Source of the DNA: Streptosporangium carneum
GTDB lineage: Bacteria; Actinomycetota; Actinomycetes; Streptosporangiales; Streptosporangiaceae
Reading direction: 5' to 3'
NCBI RefSeq assembly: GCF_027922005.1
Contig: NZ_BSEV01000011.1
Span: forward strand, 124,001 to 188,000
Length of the DNA stretch: 64,000 bases
The notes under the pieces are model-generated. The model worked only from the letters and a program-made list of their open reading frames with translations, did not search any database and was not told the DNA's origin. Below, one piece after another: positions 18,027 to 27,099 of the stretch (position 1 is the stretch's first letter; the number at the start of each line of letters is the position of its first letter). The translations under genes and the position numbers were made by a program.

Positions 18027-19526
18027 ATGGATCTCAAGAAGTGGACCCAGGGGCCCCGTCGCTTCGCGAAGGGGCGGATCGTACGCGGCGCGGCCATCGT
18101 CGTCGTAGCCGTCGCGAGCGGCTGGCTGGGAATCATGCTCGGCGGTCCTGTGCGCGCGAACGTCGGGCCCGTCGAGATCGGCATGTCGGCCGTGCCCTCG
18201 TGGGCGGGGGAGACCGTCCTGGACGCCCACCCGTTCGGCACGCTGCTGTTCGACACCCACAACGCGCCGGTCGCCCTGCGCGTCACCCTGGAGAACATCA
18301 ACCCCGCCCGGGTGGGGGTGATCCTCGAGGATCCACGTCTTTCCGCCCAGCTGCCCGCCATGCTGGAGAGGGAGCTGCGCGAGGGGGTCAGGACGCTGGT
18401 CCTGCGCGCCCTGCTGTGCAGCCTCGCGGGAGGCCTCATCGGCTCTCTGATCGTCTTTCGCAGGCCGGGGGCGGCGCTGGCAGGCCTGCTGAGCGTCGTC
18501 GTGGCCATCGCGGGCACAGGGGCCGCCATCGCCCTGACGTTCCGTCCCAGCGCGGTGGTCGAGCCGAAGTACACCGGCCTGCTCGCCGGAGCGCCCTCCC
18601 TGGTGGGCGACGCCGAGTCGATCGTGACGAAGTTCGAGTCCTACCGGGCCCAGCTCGCCAAGCTGGTCAACAACGTCTCCCAGCTCTACGACACGGTCTC
18701 CGCCCTGCCTCTCTACGACTCCGACCCCACGTCGATCCGGGTGCTCCACGTCTCCGACATCCACCTCAACCCGATCGCCTGGAACGTCATCCACTCGCTC
18801 ACCGCCCAGTTCAAGATCGATGTGATCGTGGACACCGGCGACCTGACCGACCACGGCACGGGCCCCGAGGACAAGTTCACCGAGGAGATCGGCAGGTTCG
18901 GCCTGCCGTACGTCTTCGTCAGGGGCAACCACGACTCGAAGACCACCCAGAAGGCCGTCGCGAAGCGGAAGGGCGCGGTCGTCCTCGACGGCTCCGTCAA
19001 GACCGTGGCGGGCCTGCGCATCTACGGCCTGGGTGATCCCCGCTTCACCCCGGACAAGTCCGTGGCCGTCGACTCGGACCTCGACTCCCTCACCGCCCTC
19101 GGGCGCGCCCACACGGCCAAGATCGCCCAGGACCCCGAACCCGTCGACCTCGTGGCGGTGCACGACCCGACGATCGCCAGGGGGTTCTCCGGCGCGGCGC
19201 CGATGATCCTGGCGGGCCACTCCCACGAACGCTCGACTGAAATCCTTTCCACCGGAACCCGTCTGCTCGTGCAGGGCTCGACCGGCGGCGCCGGCCTGCG
19301 GGCGCTGGAACACGACGAACCCACCCCCGTGGCGGCCTCGGTCCTGTACTTCGACCGCAAGACACACCGCCTGCGGGCCTGGGACGACATCACTCTGGGA
19401 GGCCTCGGAGAGCAGTCCGTTCAGATCGAACGTCACGTTGAGGCCAACCCAGCCCGTAGAATTTCCCCTGGGCCGACGGTCGCCCCGTCTCCGACGGGAT
19501 CGACCACCGGCACCACGACGCCTTAA
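18027..19526 (+). CDS. Membrane-anchored metallophosphoesterase
   Basis: A 499-residue protein with an N-terminal membrane segment near residues 22-45, a second pair of membrane segments around 125-175, and a calcineurin-type phosphoesterase domain from about 235: VSDIHL, VDTGDLTDHG, RGNHDSK and AGHSHERS. All metal-ligand motifs are present. The C-terminal tail is Pro/Thr/Ser-rich. The ATG at 18027 has GGGGAG six bases upstream; an ATG at 18021 is too close to it. It is followed by the tRNA array. Confidence 0.88.
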   Translation: MDLKKWTQGPRRFAKGRIVRGAAIVVVAVASGWLGIMLGGPVRANVGPVEIGMSAVPSWAGETVLDAHPFGTLLFDTHNAPVALRVTLENINPARVGVILEDPRLSAQLPAMLERELREGVRTLVLRALLCSLAGGLIGSLIVFRRPGAALAGLLSVVVAIAGTGAAIALTFRPSAVVEPKYTGLLAGAPSLVGDAESIVTKFESYRAQLAKLVNNVSQLYDTVSALPLYDSDPTSIRVLHVSDIHLNPIAWNVIHSLTAQFKIDVIVDTGDLTDHGTGPEDKFTEEIGRFGLPYVFVRGNHDSKTTQKAVAKRKGAVVLDGSVKTVAGLRIYGLGDPRFTPDKSVAVDSDLDSLTALGRAHTAKIAQDPEPVDLVAVHDPTIARGFSGAAPMILAGHSHERSTEILSTGTRLLVQGSTGGAGLRALEHDEPTPVAASVLYFDRKTHRLRAWDDITLGGLGEQSVQIERHVEANPARRISPGPTVAPSPTGSTTGTTTP

Positions 19527-19619
19527 GCCGGAACGCCGCTTTGGCATCGGGGTCAAAAGTCCCCTATGCTTCAGAGGTCTCCAGCGGAAGACGGCAACGG
19601 AGCGGGACGACAGTTCCGA

Positions 19620-19692
19620 GCCCCCATCGTCTAGTGGCCTAGGACACCGCCCTTTCAAGGCGGCGACACGGGTTCGAATCCCGTTGGGGGCA
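19620..19692 (+). tRNA. tRNA-Glu (anticodon TTC)
   Basis: Acceptor GCCCCCA pairs with TGGGGGC; the anticodon loop CTTTCAA gives TTC; T-loop GGTTCGAATCC. CCA is not encoded. First of three tRNAs in a row. Confidence 0.95.
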
Positions 19693-19798
19693 CGGCCGAG
19701 CGAAAGCTCGCCAGGGAAACGGCAGGTCGAAGACCTCCGAAGAACTGGTAAGCTAAGCAAGGCAAGAAAGACGGAAGCGAAAACTTCCGACAAAGCAA

Positions 19799-19873
19799 GG
19801 TCCTGTAGAGCAGTTTGGAGTGCTCGCCACCCTGTCAAGGTGGAGGTCGCGGGTTCAAGTCCCGTCAGGACCG
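19799..19873 (+). tRNA. tRNA-Asp (anticodon GTC)
   Basis: Acceptor GGTCCTG pairs with CAGGACC, discriminator G; anticodon loop CTGTCAA gives GTC; T-arm GCGGGTTCAAGTCCCGT. CCA is not encoded. Confidence 0.95.
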
Positions 19874-19901
19874 CTCTGGTAGGTGTTCGATCCACCACCG
19901 A

Positions 19902-19975
19902 GGTCAGGTAGCTCAGTTGGTACGAGCGTCCGCCTGAAAAGCGGAAGGTCGGCGGTTCGACCCCGCCCCTGACCA
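19902..19975 (+). tRNA. tRNA-Phe (anticodon GAA)
   Basis: Acceptor GGTCAGG pairs with CCTGACC; anticodon loop CTGAAAA gives GAA; T-arm GGCGGTTCGACCCCGCC. Last of the Glu-Asp-Phe array. Confidence 0.95.
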
Positions 19976-19996
19976 CAGCAACTGAGCAGGGAAGAC

Positions 19997-20027
19997 GCCC
20001 CGAACGATCACCGTTCGGGGCTTTTTT
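19997..20027 (+). terminator. Rho-independent terminator of tRNA array
   Basis: Ten-base arms GCCCCGAACG and CGTTCGGGGC around a five-base loop, followed by six Ts. Classic intrinsic terminator. Confidence 0.95.
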
Positions 20028-20175
20028 GATCTCTGGTGACAGCAACACTGATGCAACCCCCTTGAAGACCAAGAGTGCCTCCACGCCGCGAGTGTCGTGC
20101 TCGACGCTCATGACCGCGCCAGTCGCAGGCTGAGCGTCGCTCCGGCCCGCACGCTTCCGCCGGCCCTGTCGCATC

Positions 20176-20247
20176 GGGCCCCCTTCCCAGGGGCAGGTGA
20201 GGCTCGATCGAGGACCATTCCTCGTCAGTGAGGTCTCCACGCGCCAT
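20176..20247 (-). mobile_element. IS5-like transposase N-terminal scrap
   Basis: The minus strand reads MARGDLTDEEWSSIEPHLPL and GRGP, the N-terminus of IS5-family (DUF4096-type) transposases. Homology is lost after about 24 residues. A possible element end (CAACTTCGTACAGGTCCTAG at 20302-20321) lies upstream of its start. Dead remnant beside the tRNA array. Confidence 0.7.
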
Positions 20248-20316
20248 GGCGATGGCCTACCGGGCTCGCAGACCAAAGCGCAGGCGAATCCCTCTGATCT
20301 CAACTTCGTACAGGTC

Positions 20317-20889
20317 CTAGACGGAATGGTCGCAGCGGCGGGCGACCGCGTTGAGCGCACTGCGTCGGATGAGACCGACTCCCGGTCTGATGAGCCACCA
20401 GTAGACGGCGAACAGCCGTCGTACGCGAGGGTCGGTCCCCTGGATGCGGGTCTCGGTCACCAGCCGTGAGCCGGTCCTCTCTGGGATGATCTCGTGGGAG
20501 ATCACCGCTTTGGCGAACCCGGATTCCCGGAAGGCGGTGAGGTCCTCAGCGGTGCGAACATTGGTCGGCGCCGTCGGGACGGGCTGCCAGAACCGAGCGA
20601 CTCTGCCGAGGACCAGTTCATGACCCGGCTCTTGGGCCAGCGTCACCCAGCGGTTGTCGGCACGAAAGAGCTCGGCCAGCGGCTGTGATCTGGCCGTGAG
20701 TGCGGACCCGCCGCCGCGAAGGCGGGTGGGCAAGGTACGGATGGCCATCAGCAGGCGGGGGAGCGGAAGCTCGGCGAGCGTTACGGCGAGCATCTGCGCC
20801 CATACGTCCTCGCGCGGGGCGGGGATGCCGATCGTATGGACGACGCGGTGGTCGTATGTGGGCATGAACCTCTGGAGCGTGTCACTCAT
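20317..20889 (-). CDS. Hypothetical protein, SRPBCC-like, coupled to TetR
   Basis: A 190-residue soluble protein starting MSDTLQRFMPTYDHRVVHTI. The layout (an opening IGIPAPREDVWAQML segment, a WVTLAQEPGHELVLGRVARF strand pair, a long C-terminal helix) suggests a lipid-binding SRPBCC-type fold; no firm family. Its ATG overlaps the TetR stop (TGATG), so the two are co-translated, and it probably shares the TetR operator. Function unknown. Confidence 0.7.
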   Translation of the reverse strand: MSDTLQRFMPTYDHRVVHTIGIPAPREDVWAQMLAVTLAELPLPRLLMAIRTLPTRLRGGGSALTARSQPLAELFRADNRWVTLAQEPGHELVLGRVARFWQPVPTAPTNVRTAEDLTAFRESGFAKAVISHEIIPERTGSRLVTETRIQGTDPRVRRLFAVYWWLIRPGVGLIRRSALNAVARRCDHSV

Positions 20890-21497
20890 CAGATTTCTTC
20901 CTGTAGGTCGCAGCGGTCCGCGCCGTACAGAAGCAGGGCGAGTACGGATTTGACGTATTCGTCGGTTGCACGGGTGTTCTCGAGGGGCAGCGCGCCCGGG
21001 AGGCGAGTCGTCATCTCGATGAGCCCGATGTAGGCGGTGTGCGCCAGCGTCGCGCGATGGACGGACTCGGTCCGGGTGAACCCGATCTGCTCGAACAACG
21101 AGATCAGGTACTGGATGCGCCGTTGCATCACCCGTCGCACCACGGGAGCCACCAGCTCGTGTCCGGCCGAAGCCAGGATGTTGATCTCGCTTGGGTCCTG
21201 GCCGGTGCGTCGGCCCGCTTGCTTCAGCAACGTCCGTAGCCGCGCTACGGGATCCGATTCGGCTTCCAGCGCGTAGATCGGCGCCTCGGTCGAACGCTGC
21301 TCCCACAGCGTCAGCGCGGCGGACACGAGTGCCTCGCGGTTGGCGTAGTGGGCGTAGAAGCTTCCCTTGGTGGTGCCGAGGTGGACGGCCAGCGGCTCGA
21401 TGGCGACGGCTGTCAGTCCAGCGGCGCCGAGCGCCTCAAGGGCTGCCTCGGCCCAGTCGTGGGCGGTGAGCCGCGGGCGTTTGGAGGTCACGAACAT
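20889..21497 (-). CDS. TetR-family transcriptional regulator
   Basis: A 202-residue regulator with an N-terminal helix-turn-helix: LTAVAIEPLAVHLGTTKGSF then YAHYANREALV, the canonical TetR recognition helix. The C-terminal ligand-binding half is generic. It starts inside a large palindrome shared with the divergent gene and ends overlapping the next gene. Autoregulation and repression of both flanking genes are likely from position. Confidence 0.92.
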   Translation of the reverse strand: MFVTSKRPRLTAHDWAEAALEALGAAGLTAVAIEPLAVHLGTTKGSFYAHYANREALVSAALTLWEQRSTEAPIYALEAESDPVARLRTLLKQAGRRTGQDPSEINILASAGHELVAPVVRRVMQRRIQYLISLFEQIGFTRTESVHRATLAHTAYIGLIEMTTRLPGALPLENTRATDEYVKSVLALLLYGADRCDLQEEI

Positions 21498-21541
21498 ACG
21501 CTACCGTATTGATACGGCACCGTATCAATACGCCAGCGTAT
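21496..21541. promoter_or_regulatory. Large palindromic TetR operator
   Basis: An inner perfect palindrome at 21505-21532 has 13-base arms (CGTATTGATACGG) around a two-base centre; an outer pair ATACGCT/AGCGTAT extends it to 46 bases. The left edge overlaps the TetR start codon and the right edge lies ten bases before the divergent ATG, so binding would block both genes. Confidence 0.85.
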
Positions 21542-21551
21542 GGAGGCTCGG

Positions 21552-22058
21552 ATGCGGAACATCCAGCACCGACTCGTTGAGGCGCCCGCTGAGCGCCTGG
21601 GCGAACTGTTGGATCAGGTGGGAACCGAAGACGACCAACTCTGGCCCAAACCAGCATGGCCGCCCCTGGTCCTCGACGCGGGGCTGACCCCTGGCTCGCG
21701 CGGAGGTCACGGCCCGATCAGCTACAGCGTCACCGACTACGAGCCCGGCCGTCGCGTCCGGCTGTCCTTCGAACCGGGCTCGGGGCTCAACGGCTACCAC
21801 GAGTTTCTCATCACCGCGCAGGGCCCGGGCCGCTGCCGCCTCACTCACACGATCGTCGGCACCGTCGAGGGGCGGATGACCGTACTGTGGCCGCTGGTGA
21901 TCCGCTGGATGCACGAGGCCCTGGTGCACGATCTGTTCGACAACGCCGAACGCGCCGCGACCGGCCGCATGAGCCGCCGTCCCGCACGTTGGTCACTGTG
22001 GGTACGGCTACTGCGGCGACTGCGAAAGTTTCCCGCCGGGACTGAAACGTTCACCTGA
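21552..22058 (+). CDS. SRPBCC family protein
   Basis: A 168-residue protein with SRPBCC features: an N-terminal strand RNIQHRLVEAPAERLGELLD, then ISYSVTDYEPGRRVRLSF and CRLTHTIVGTVEG. It ends with a basic segment. The ATG at 21552 is used since GGAGG stands six bases before it; the ATG at 21540 would place that site inside the gene. It is divergent from TetR and shares its operator. Ligand unknown. Confidence 0.8.
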   Translation: MRNIQHRLVEAPAERLGELLDQVGTEDDQLWPKPAWPPLVLDAGLTPGSRGGHGPISYSVTDYEPGRRVRLSFEPGSGLNGYHEFLITAQGPGRCRLTHTIVGTVEGRMTVLWPLVIRWMHEALVHDLFDNAERAATGRMSRRPARWSLWVRLLRRLRKFPAGTETFT

Positions 22059-22387
22059 CGTCGCCCGCTCAGGGGAACTCCCGTGACGGCGACGTCATCG
22101 CTCGCCGGCCACTTGATCGGGTCTTCAGCCGGGATTGAGGTCGGGTAGGGGCTGGCCGAATGCGACAACATCGTCATTCGCCCCCAACCAGTAGGCGGTT
22201 CCGGCCTCGGCGATCTTCATGATGTTGTTGGAGGCCATTGTGCGGCCCTACGCCTCGTAGATCAAAGACGAGAGCTTTGCGAAGATCGTTTGCAGGTCTC
22301 CGCTCGGTGCCGAAGCGACAAAAGATGTATCCCCCGGTCATCACCGTGAAGGAGGTGTGTCCAGCGGGGCGCCGCAAGGATCGTTCC
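22059..22387. other. Intergenic stretch
   Basis: No convincing gene. The minus strand holds a 37-codon frame (22125-22238, MASNNIMKIAEAGTAYWLG) that could be a fragment of an older gene. The last 100 bases probably hold the promoter of the hydrolase. Confidence 0.4.
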
Positions 22388-23521
22388 ATGCGAACTCTTC
22401 TCACCAAGGGTGCCATCGTGACTGTCGCCGCGGTCCTCTCGATCGCGGCAACTGGCGCGGCGCCTGCCGTCTCGTCCTCGGGCGACGTCCCCGCGCTGCC
22501 CAAACCGACCGGACCGCACGTGGTGGGCATGACCGTCCTGCATTTGGTGGACGACACCCGCCCGGACCCGTGGGTTGCCAAGGTCGGGAAGCGCGAGCTC
22601 ATGGTCTCGCTGTGGTATCCCGCCAAGGCGCCCACCGGCCGTAGGGCCCTCTACATGACTCCGGTGGAGTCCGAACTGCTGCTGAAGGGCCAGCAGATCA
22701 CCGGTGTGCCGTTGGACATGCTCAGCAGAACTCGGACCAACGCGTTCGTCGACGCCGAGCCTCATGGACGCGGCCTGCCCCTCGTCGTACTGTCGCCAGG
22801 GTTCACCATGCCCCGGGGCTGGCTCACCTCGCTGAGCGAGGAACTGGCGAGCAAGGGTTACGTGGTGGCCGCCGTCGATCACACCTACGAGTCGTACGGC
22901 ACGAGCCTCCCCGGTGGGCGCACCGCGACGTGTGCCGCTTGCGACTCCGCGCGCTCGCCCGGATTCGGTGCCAAGGCGACCAAGGGCAGGGCCGCCGACG
23001 TCTCTTTCGTCCTCGACCGGCTGACCGGCTCCTCCCCGGCGTGGAAGAGCGCCAAAGTGATCGATCCCGCCAGGATCGGGATGGTGGGGTACTCCATGGG
23101 CGGCAGCAGCGCCCAGTGGACCATGCTCAACGACTCCCGCGTACGCGCCGGAGTCAACATGGACGGCCCCTTCTTCGTGCCGATCCCCAAGAAGTTCTCC
23201 AGGCCGTTCCTCATGATGGGTGCCGAGAAGGTCCGTGAGCCCGGAGGCCAGGACACCTCCTGGGACCGGGACTGGCGCCGGATGACCGGCTGGAAGCGCT
23301 GGCTCACGCTCGCTGGCTCTGACCACGGATCGTTCACCGACTTTCCGATGCTCACCGAGCAGGACACCCCCGCCTCCGCGGGCGCCCTTCCCGGTGCCCG
23401 AGGTGTGGAGATCATCCGGAAGTACACCAGCGCCTTCCTGGATCAGCACCTGCGTCAGCGCCGCCAACCGCTACTCGACGGACCTTCCCCACGCTATCCC
23501 GAGGCCGTCTTCCACCACTGA
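22388..23521 (+). CDS. Secreted alpha/beta hydrolase (PAF-acetylhydrolase-like)
   Basis: A 377-residue protein with a signal peptide (TKGAIVTVAAVLSIAATGAA) at residues 6-30. The catalytic triad region is visible: nucleophile Ser236 in GYSMGG, Asp259 in NMDG, His in GSDHGSF near residue 315. The oxyanion segment LSPGFTMPRGWLTSLSEEL and the order of motifs resemble platelet-activating-factor acetylhydrolase-like enzymes. The ATG at 22388 follows an AAGGA site. Extracellular esterase or lipase is likely; substrate unknown. Confidence 0.85.
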   Translation: MRTLLTKGAIVTVAAVLSIAATGAAPAVSSSGDVPALPKPTGPHVVGMTVLHLVDDTRPDPWVAKVGKRELMVSLWYPAKAPTGRRALYMTPVESELLLKGQQITGVPLDMLSRTRTNAFVDAEPHGRGLPLVVLSPGFTMPRGWLTSLSEELASKGYVVAAVDHTYESYGTSLPGGRTATCAACDSARSPGFGAKATKGRAADVSFVLDRLTGSSPAWKSAKVIDPARIGMVGYSMGGSSAQWTMLNDSRVRAGVNMDGPFFVPIPKKFSRPFLMMGAEKVREPGGQDTSWDRDWRRMTGWKRWLTLAGSDHGSFTDFPMLTEQDTPASAGALPGARGVEIIRKYTSAFLDQHLRQRRQPLLDGPSPRYPEAVFHH

Positions 23522-24019
23522 CCAAGGCCGGGACCGGGCCCGTCCCCCCCGTTCCGAGCAGCCGGGATCAGCCAACGTTCCTCTCAGGAGCTCGACTCGG
23601 CGGATCAGCAGGTTTTCGCCCCCGCCCTCGGGCCAGATGCCGCCACTGACATCGACGCGACGGGGCAAGGGCTGCGGCCAGGAAGTGTTCACCGGGAGAC
23701 AAGCCCTGTCCCGTGTAGGTCCAGATGGCAATTTTCACATCACGAGTTCGACCTCGGTAACAGCGCTACGGATCTGGTGACTTCACCCCGGCAGGGCAAG
23801 TGCCGAGGAATCGATCAGCCTTTGACCCAGGGAGGCTGCGGCATTCATGAACACGGGTCACCCGAAGTGATGTGCCGCCCGCACAACGAACACCAGGTCT
23901 TTCCCGGTTGCAGTGACTCGTTTGCTTCGTTGAGCAACGATTTCTTGATCCGGTTCAGGGCGGTGGCGTCTCGGCTGAAGCAACGGGCCACCCAGATTTG
24001 ACGAGGCGATATCGAGCGG
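23522..24019. other. Intergenic stretch with IS debris
   Basis: No gene is supported on either strand. It includes an IS630-type terminal repeat at 23737-23760 and lies beside a recombinase remnant, so it is probably decayed mobile DNA. Confidence 0.4.
23737..23760 (-). repeat. Solo IS630-type terminal repeat
   Basis: These 24 bases match the reverse complement of the IS630 end at 10261-10284 in 22 positions. No transposase similarity is seen on either side, so it is a solo end or the edge of a deleted or non-autonomous copy. Confidence 0.65.
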
Positions 24020-24196
24020 TCAGTTCGTATGTGCACACCTCAACGTAAAGTCCCTGATCCTGTACAGGGCGGGATCAGGGACCCTTGTGAGAACCCGAAT
24101 CACCTCTTGTTCGAGAGCTTCGGCGAAGACTTCGGCGACGGCGGTTTCCGCGGAGCGGATCACGTGGGCGTGGACGCGCGGGGTGATCGCCGGATC
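24020..24196 (-). pseudogene. Possible C-terminal scrap of a tyrosine recombinase
   Basis: The minus strand reads ITPRVHAHVIRSAETAVAEV then FAEALEQEVI before a stop at 24020. This resembles the end of phage-type integrases (VYAHVxxxAE), with the catalytic Tyr replaced by His. Upstream the frame loses similarity. An 11-base-arm hairpin at 24050-24082 overlaps the end and may act as terminator. Confidence 0.4.
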
Positions 24197-24242
24197 GGAG
24201 GTTCTCGGCTTTCTGCGCCTCCCGGATCATGAAGCGGCGTGC

Positions 24243-25112
24243 TCAGCGCGCTCCTGGTCTGTCTGGCAGTCGCACGACGGCGGTACCGGCCTGGGACTCG
24301 CCGAATCCCCAGCCTGCGACAAGGGAGCAGCCGACCGCTTCCAGGACATCGGTCCACGGCCAGTGGTCGGTGCCGCAGTAGAAGCCGCCCTCGCTGCGCG
24401 CGTCGTCCTCGGTGAGGCAGAGCATGCGGAGATGGTCGCGGAGCGCGGGATGCGTGACCGCGCTCAGCCTTTCTTCCCAGGGCTCGTCGGCGGAGCGGGC
24501 GCCATCCATGTCGTGAATCGACACCAGGTGTCCGGGGCCACGTTCGGTGAACGTGGCGGCCCGCATCGCATCGGTGAGAGTGCCATCGGTGGCGACGCGC
24601 AGCAGCACGGTCAGCCAGCCGTTCAGTTTCTCGGATTTCTCGTCGGTCAGGTCGACGCCGTGGCGGCCCAGGAGCGGCCCCAAGTCCGCGCCGTGCACCA
24701 GTGCTTCACCGGCTTCGTCGACCGAGGAGACGGTCCGCAGGTCGGCGACGAAGGCGTCGTCGAACGGCTGGGGGCCCTTGTGCCCGCCGTCGCCCCACGG
24801 TCCCGTTCCTGCCAGGAGTTCGGCGTCGAAGCGGAACAGCGACTCGCTCAGGTTGAACTGCCATGTCCAGGGGGAGAAGGGGTGCTCACCGTCCGAATCC
24901 GGAAGGTGCCTCGGCTTCCGACCTGACAGCGTGTCAGGGGTGGCCCAGGGATTCGGGAACAGGAACTCGTCGAGGGGGTCCGAGGCGTAGTACACCCCGT
25001 ATCTGGCGGCGGGGTCGACGGCCGGCTTTCCACCGAGCAGTATCTCGAAGGCACTGGCCAGCGCGGCACCCCACCCGTTGAGGTCAGTCGCCGGGTCTGT
25101 CTCGGGTGTCAC
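24243..25112 (-). CDS. Hypothetical protein, unrecognised
   Basis: A 289-residue soluble protein rich in Trp, Asp and Gly; blocks include FEILLGGKPAVDPAARYG, FSPWTWQFNLSESLFRFDAE and CLTEDDARSEGGFYCG. No family recognised. The GTG at 25112 is chosen because GGAG lies eight bases upstream (GGAGCGCTCATC-GTG); the frame stays open to 25388 but that extension is basic and non-protein-like. Monocistronic. Confidence 0.65.
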   Translation of the reverse strand: MTPETDPATDLNGWGAALASAFEILLGGKPAVDPAARYGVYYASDPLDEFLFPNPWATPDTLSGRKPRHLPDSDGEHPFSPWTWQFNLSESLFRFDAELLAGTGPWGDGGHKGPQPFDDAFVADLRTVSSVDEAGEALVHGADLGPLLGRHGVDLTDEKSEKLNGWLTVLLRVATDGTLTDAMRAATFTERGPGHLVSIHDMDGARSADEPWEERLSAVTHPALRDHLRMLCLTEDDARSEGGFYCGTDHWPWTDVLEAVGCSLVAGWGFGESQAGTAVVRLPDRPGAR

Positions 25113-25440
25113 GATGAGCGCTCCTTCATGTCGTGTCGCGTGGGTTGACACAAGGTATCGGCCGCCATTGGCACTTTCCGGGGCCAATGGCGAAGTCCGC
25201 CGCAAAGGCGGACGTAATATTTCCAGACTCGTTGCTTGTCGGCATCGGTAAAACTGTGTAACACGGATTCTGAGTTCGAAAACACGCATTAAGCCTGATA
25301 TCGGCCTGTTCGAGATCGCTGCTCGACGATGTGGCCTGGACCTTGCTGATGGGGGATGGCTGGTCGGAGAGCATCTGGTCGCTGACACTGGGGGACCGCC
25401 GGTCTCCGTACGATGCCGGGGGATCTGTGTCGTTGTGCTC
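25113..25440. other. Intergenic stretch
   Basis: Moderately AT-rich from about 25160 to 25330; probably the promoter region of the gene ending at 24243. No gene or repeat seen. Confidence 0.4.
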
Positions 25441-26475
25441 CTACCGTGTCGGGGTGAAGGACGAGACGACCAGCCAGACGGCGGTGGCCGCGATCACGAT
25501 TGCGACGGCGAGATTCTTCGCCTGTCCGGGGATCATGTCCTTCGATTGTCCGCGGATCATGTGCCGTGCCAGGCGGACGGTTCCGGCCCAGGAGATCCGC
25601 TGTCGGGGGATCCAGGCAGTCGACGCGACGAGGACGGCCGCGAGAAGCAGGTGCCATCGCACCGAATCGACGAGAGATATCTGGAAGTCGCCGCCACACC
25701 AGCGGACGTACTCCACGACGTCGAGTAGCGGGAAGAGGAGGATGACCGCCGCGACCGCGGTGCCGGCCGGCCGTTCCCATCGGGCGGAGGCCGCCGCTCT
25801 CGCGGCTGCCGCCAACGCGACGAGAACGACCGGCAGGCCGATCCTGTCGGCGTCACCGGACCACCAGGCGAGGCCGTCCCAGGGCGACTCCGCAACCCCG
25901 CCGAAGCCGTAGCGGACTACGAGGGAGTTGCCGGATGTGACCATGAGGCGGTGGAACATCGCCGCCCACGCCGCCGCGGTGACGGCGCCCGCCCACAGGA
26001 TGATCCCGTACGGTCTCCGGAGCAGGGGGGATCGAGCCGCCAGGAGCAGCGCCCCCGTGGCCACCGGGTAGCAGACGATCAGGGGCCAGGGCGGCACGAC
26101 CGCACGTTCCTGCCCGGTGCACGGGTCGGGGCCCGGCAGGAGAAACGCGGTGACGAGCCCGAACGCGAGCACGGTGCCGACCGCGGCGACGGCGGCGAGC
26201 GCGGCCCGGCGTGACCCGCGCAGGAGAAGGCCGGCCACGACGACCGGCAGCAGGAGAACGCCCCAGAACAGCAGCTCTCCCGGTGCGTTCTCCAGCGCGT
26301 AGGGACCCTCCAGCGAGGAGGGAGCGGAGCCCGTCGCGGCACAGAACCAGCCGAGATCCTGCCTGCCGACACCGAAGGTCGTCAAGATCACCGGCCCCGA
26401 CGCGGCCAGGACCGCGCCGAAGCGGAGCGCCGCCGTTGCAGGGGATCGCGTCCCCGCCTCCGGTACCCGAGTCAT
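25441..26475 (-). CDS. Multi-pass membrane protein, unknown function
   Basis: A 344-residue protein with about eight hydrophobic segments (for example ELLFWGVLLLPVVVAGLLL, IVCYPVATGALLLAA, GIILWAGAVTAAAWAAMF). Between segments 1 and 2 is an extracytoplasmic loop with cysteines. The last segment ends at WLVVSSF. No transporter motif is recognised. Start at the first ATG; a modest GGGCG lies upstream. Confidence 0.7.
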   Translation of the reverse strand: MTRVPEAGTRSPATAALRFGAVLAASGPVILTTFGVGRQDLGWFCAATGSAPSSLEGPYALENAPGELLFWGVLLLPVVVAGLLLRGSRRAALAAVAAVGTVLAFGLVTAFLLPGPDPCTGQERAVVPPWPLIVCYPVATGALLLAARSPLLRRPYGIILWAGAVTAAAWAAMFHRLMVTSGNSLVVRYGFGGVAESPWDGLAWWSGDADRIGLPVVLVALAAAARAAASARWERPAGTAVAAVILLFPLLDVVEYVRWCGGDFQISLVDSVRWHLLLAAVLVASTAWIPRQRISWAGTVRLARHMIRGQSKDMIPGQAKNLAVAIVIAATAVWLVVSSFTPTR

Positions 26476-26715
26476 GGCGCCCTCTTCGTCTTCGCCCCCG
26501 AAAAACAGATCAACTCAGGCGAGAGTAATGGACAGCCGTCAGGCCCCCGAACAGTGGTGACAGCAACCCGTCGCGTACTGCTTGGGGTGGTATGCCGAGG
26601 TGAAGGAACGGAAACAGGACGGCGTCATCGGCGCCGCCGCCCTGTCCATGGCATCAGCGGGAGAATGTCTGGAACTCGCCCGCCCGTACCCGGTCGCGGG
26701 TGGAGTCGACATTCG

Positions 26716-27099
26716 TCACCATCTGCACCACACATTCCCGCGGTATGAGGAGATCTTGTCGTTGGCGGACGCTCCGACGTTGTCCACCCATCCCCCCGGC
26801 GGGACGCCTATCAGGGTTCTACCGCCCCAGTTCGTATGCTCGTAGAAACACACGGCATCATTGGTACGGTTCCAGATGGAGCTCGTCAGATCGTTGATGT
26901 GGGGGCCGACGTTGGCGCGATCGGTTCCCGGTGTGTTGCTGTAACGCCCTCTGCCGTAAGTGTCGCCATAAAGGCACACATAGCCCTCCGGGCAGTTATC
27001 CCAGTCCATCGTCTTCGCCTGCGCCGGTGCCGCGGTGACCACGGTGGCCATCGCGCATGCCGCCAGCATGGCGGCGGCCAGAGTCCTTCGCTTTTTCAC
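26716..27099 (-). CDS. Secreted peptidase-inhibitor I36-like protein
   Basis: A 127-residue exported protein. Signal peptide: RRTLAAAMLAACAMATVVTA ending at APAQA. The mature part has CPEGYVCLYGDTYGRG and an aromatic, Cys-containing C-terminus (FYEHTNWGGRTL, WCRW), which fits the inhibitor I36 (SMI-like, beta/gamma-crystallin-type) family of Streptomyces. The GTG at 27099 is preferred since GGAG lies ten bases before it. Another such protein is at 45670-46071. Confidence 0.75.
   Translation of the reverse strand: MKKRRTLAAAMLAACAMATVVTAAPAQAKTMDWDNCPEGYVCLYGDTYGRGRYSNTPGTDRANVGPHINDLTSSIWNRTNDAVCFYEHTNWGGRTLIGVPPGGWVDNVGASANDKISSYRGNVWCRW

Noticed and set aside
17643..20360. 905-codon minus-strand frame over the phosphoesterase and tRNA region
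   Set aside because: Only its last 116 codons, the zincin, are protein-like; the rest is antisense to a phosphoesterase gene and runs through three tRNAs.
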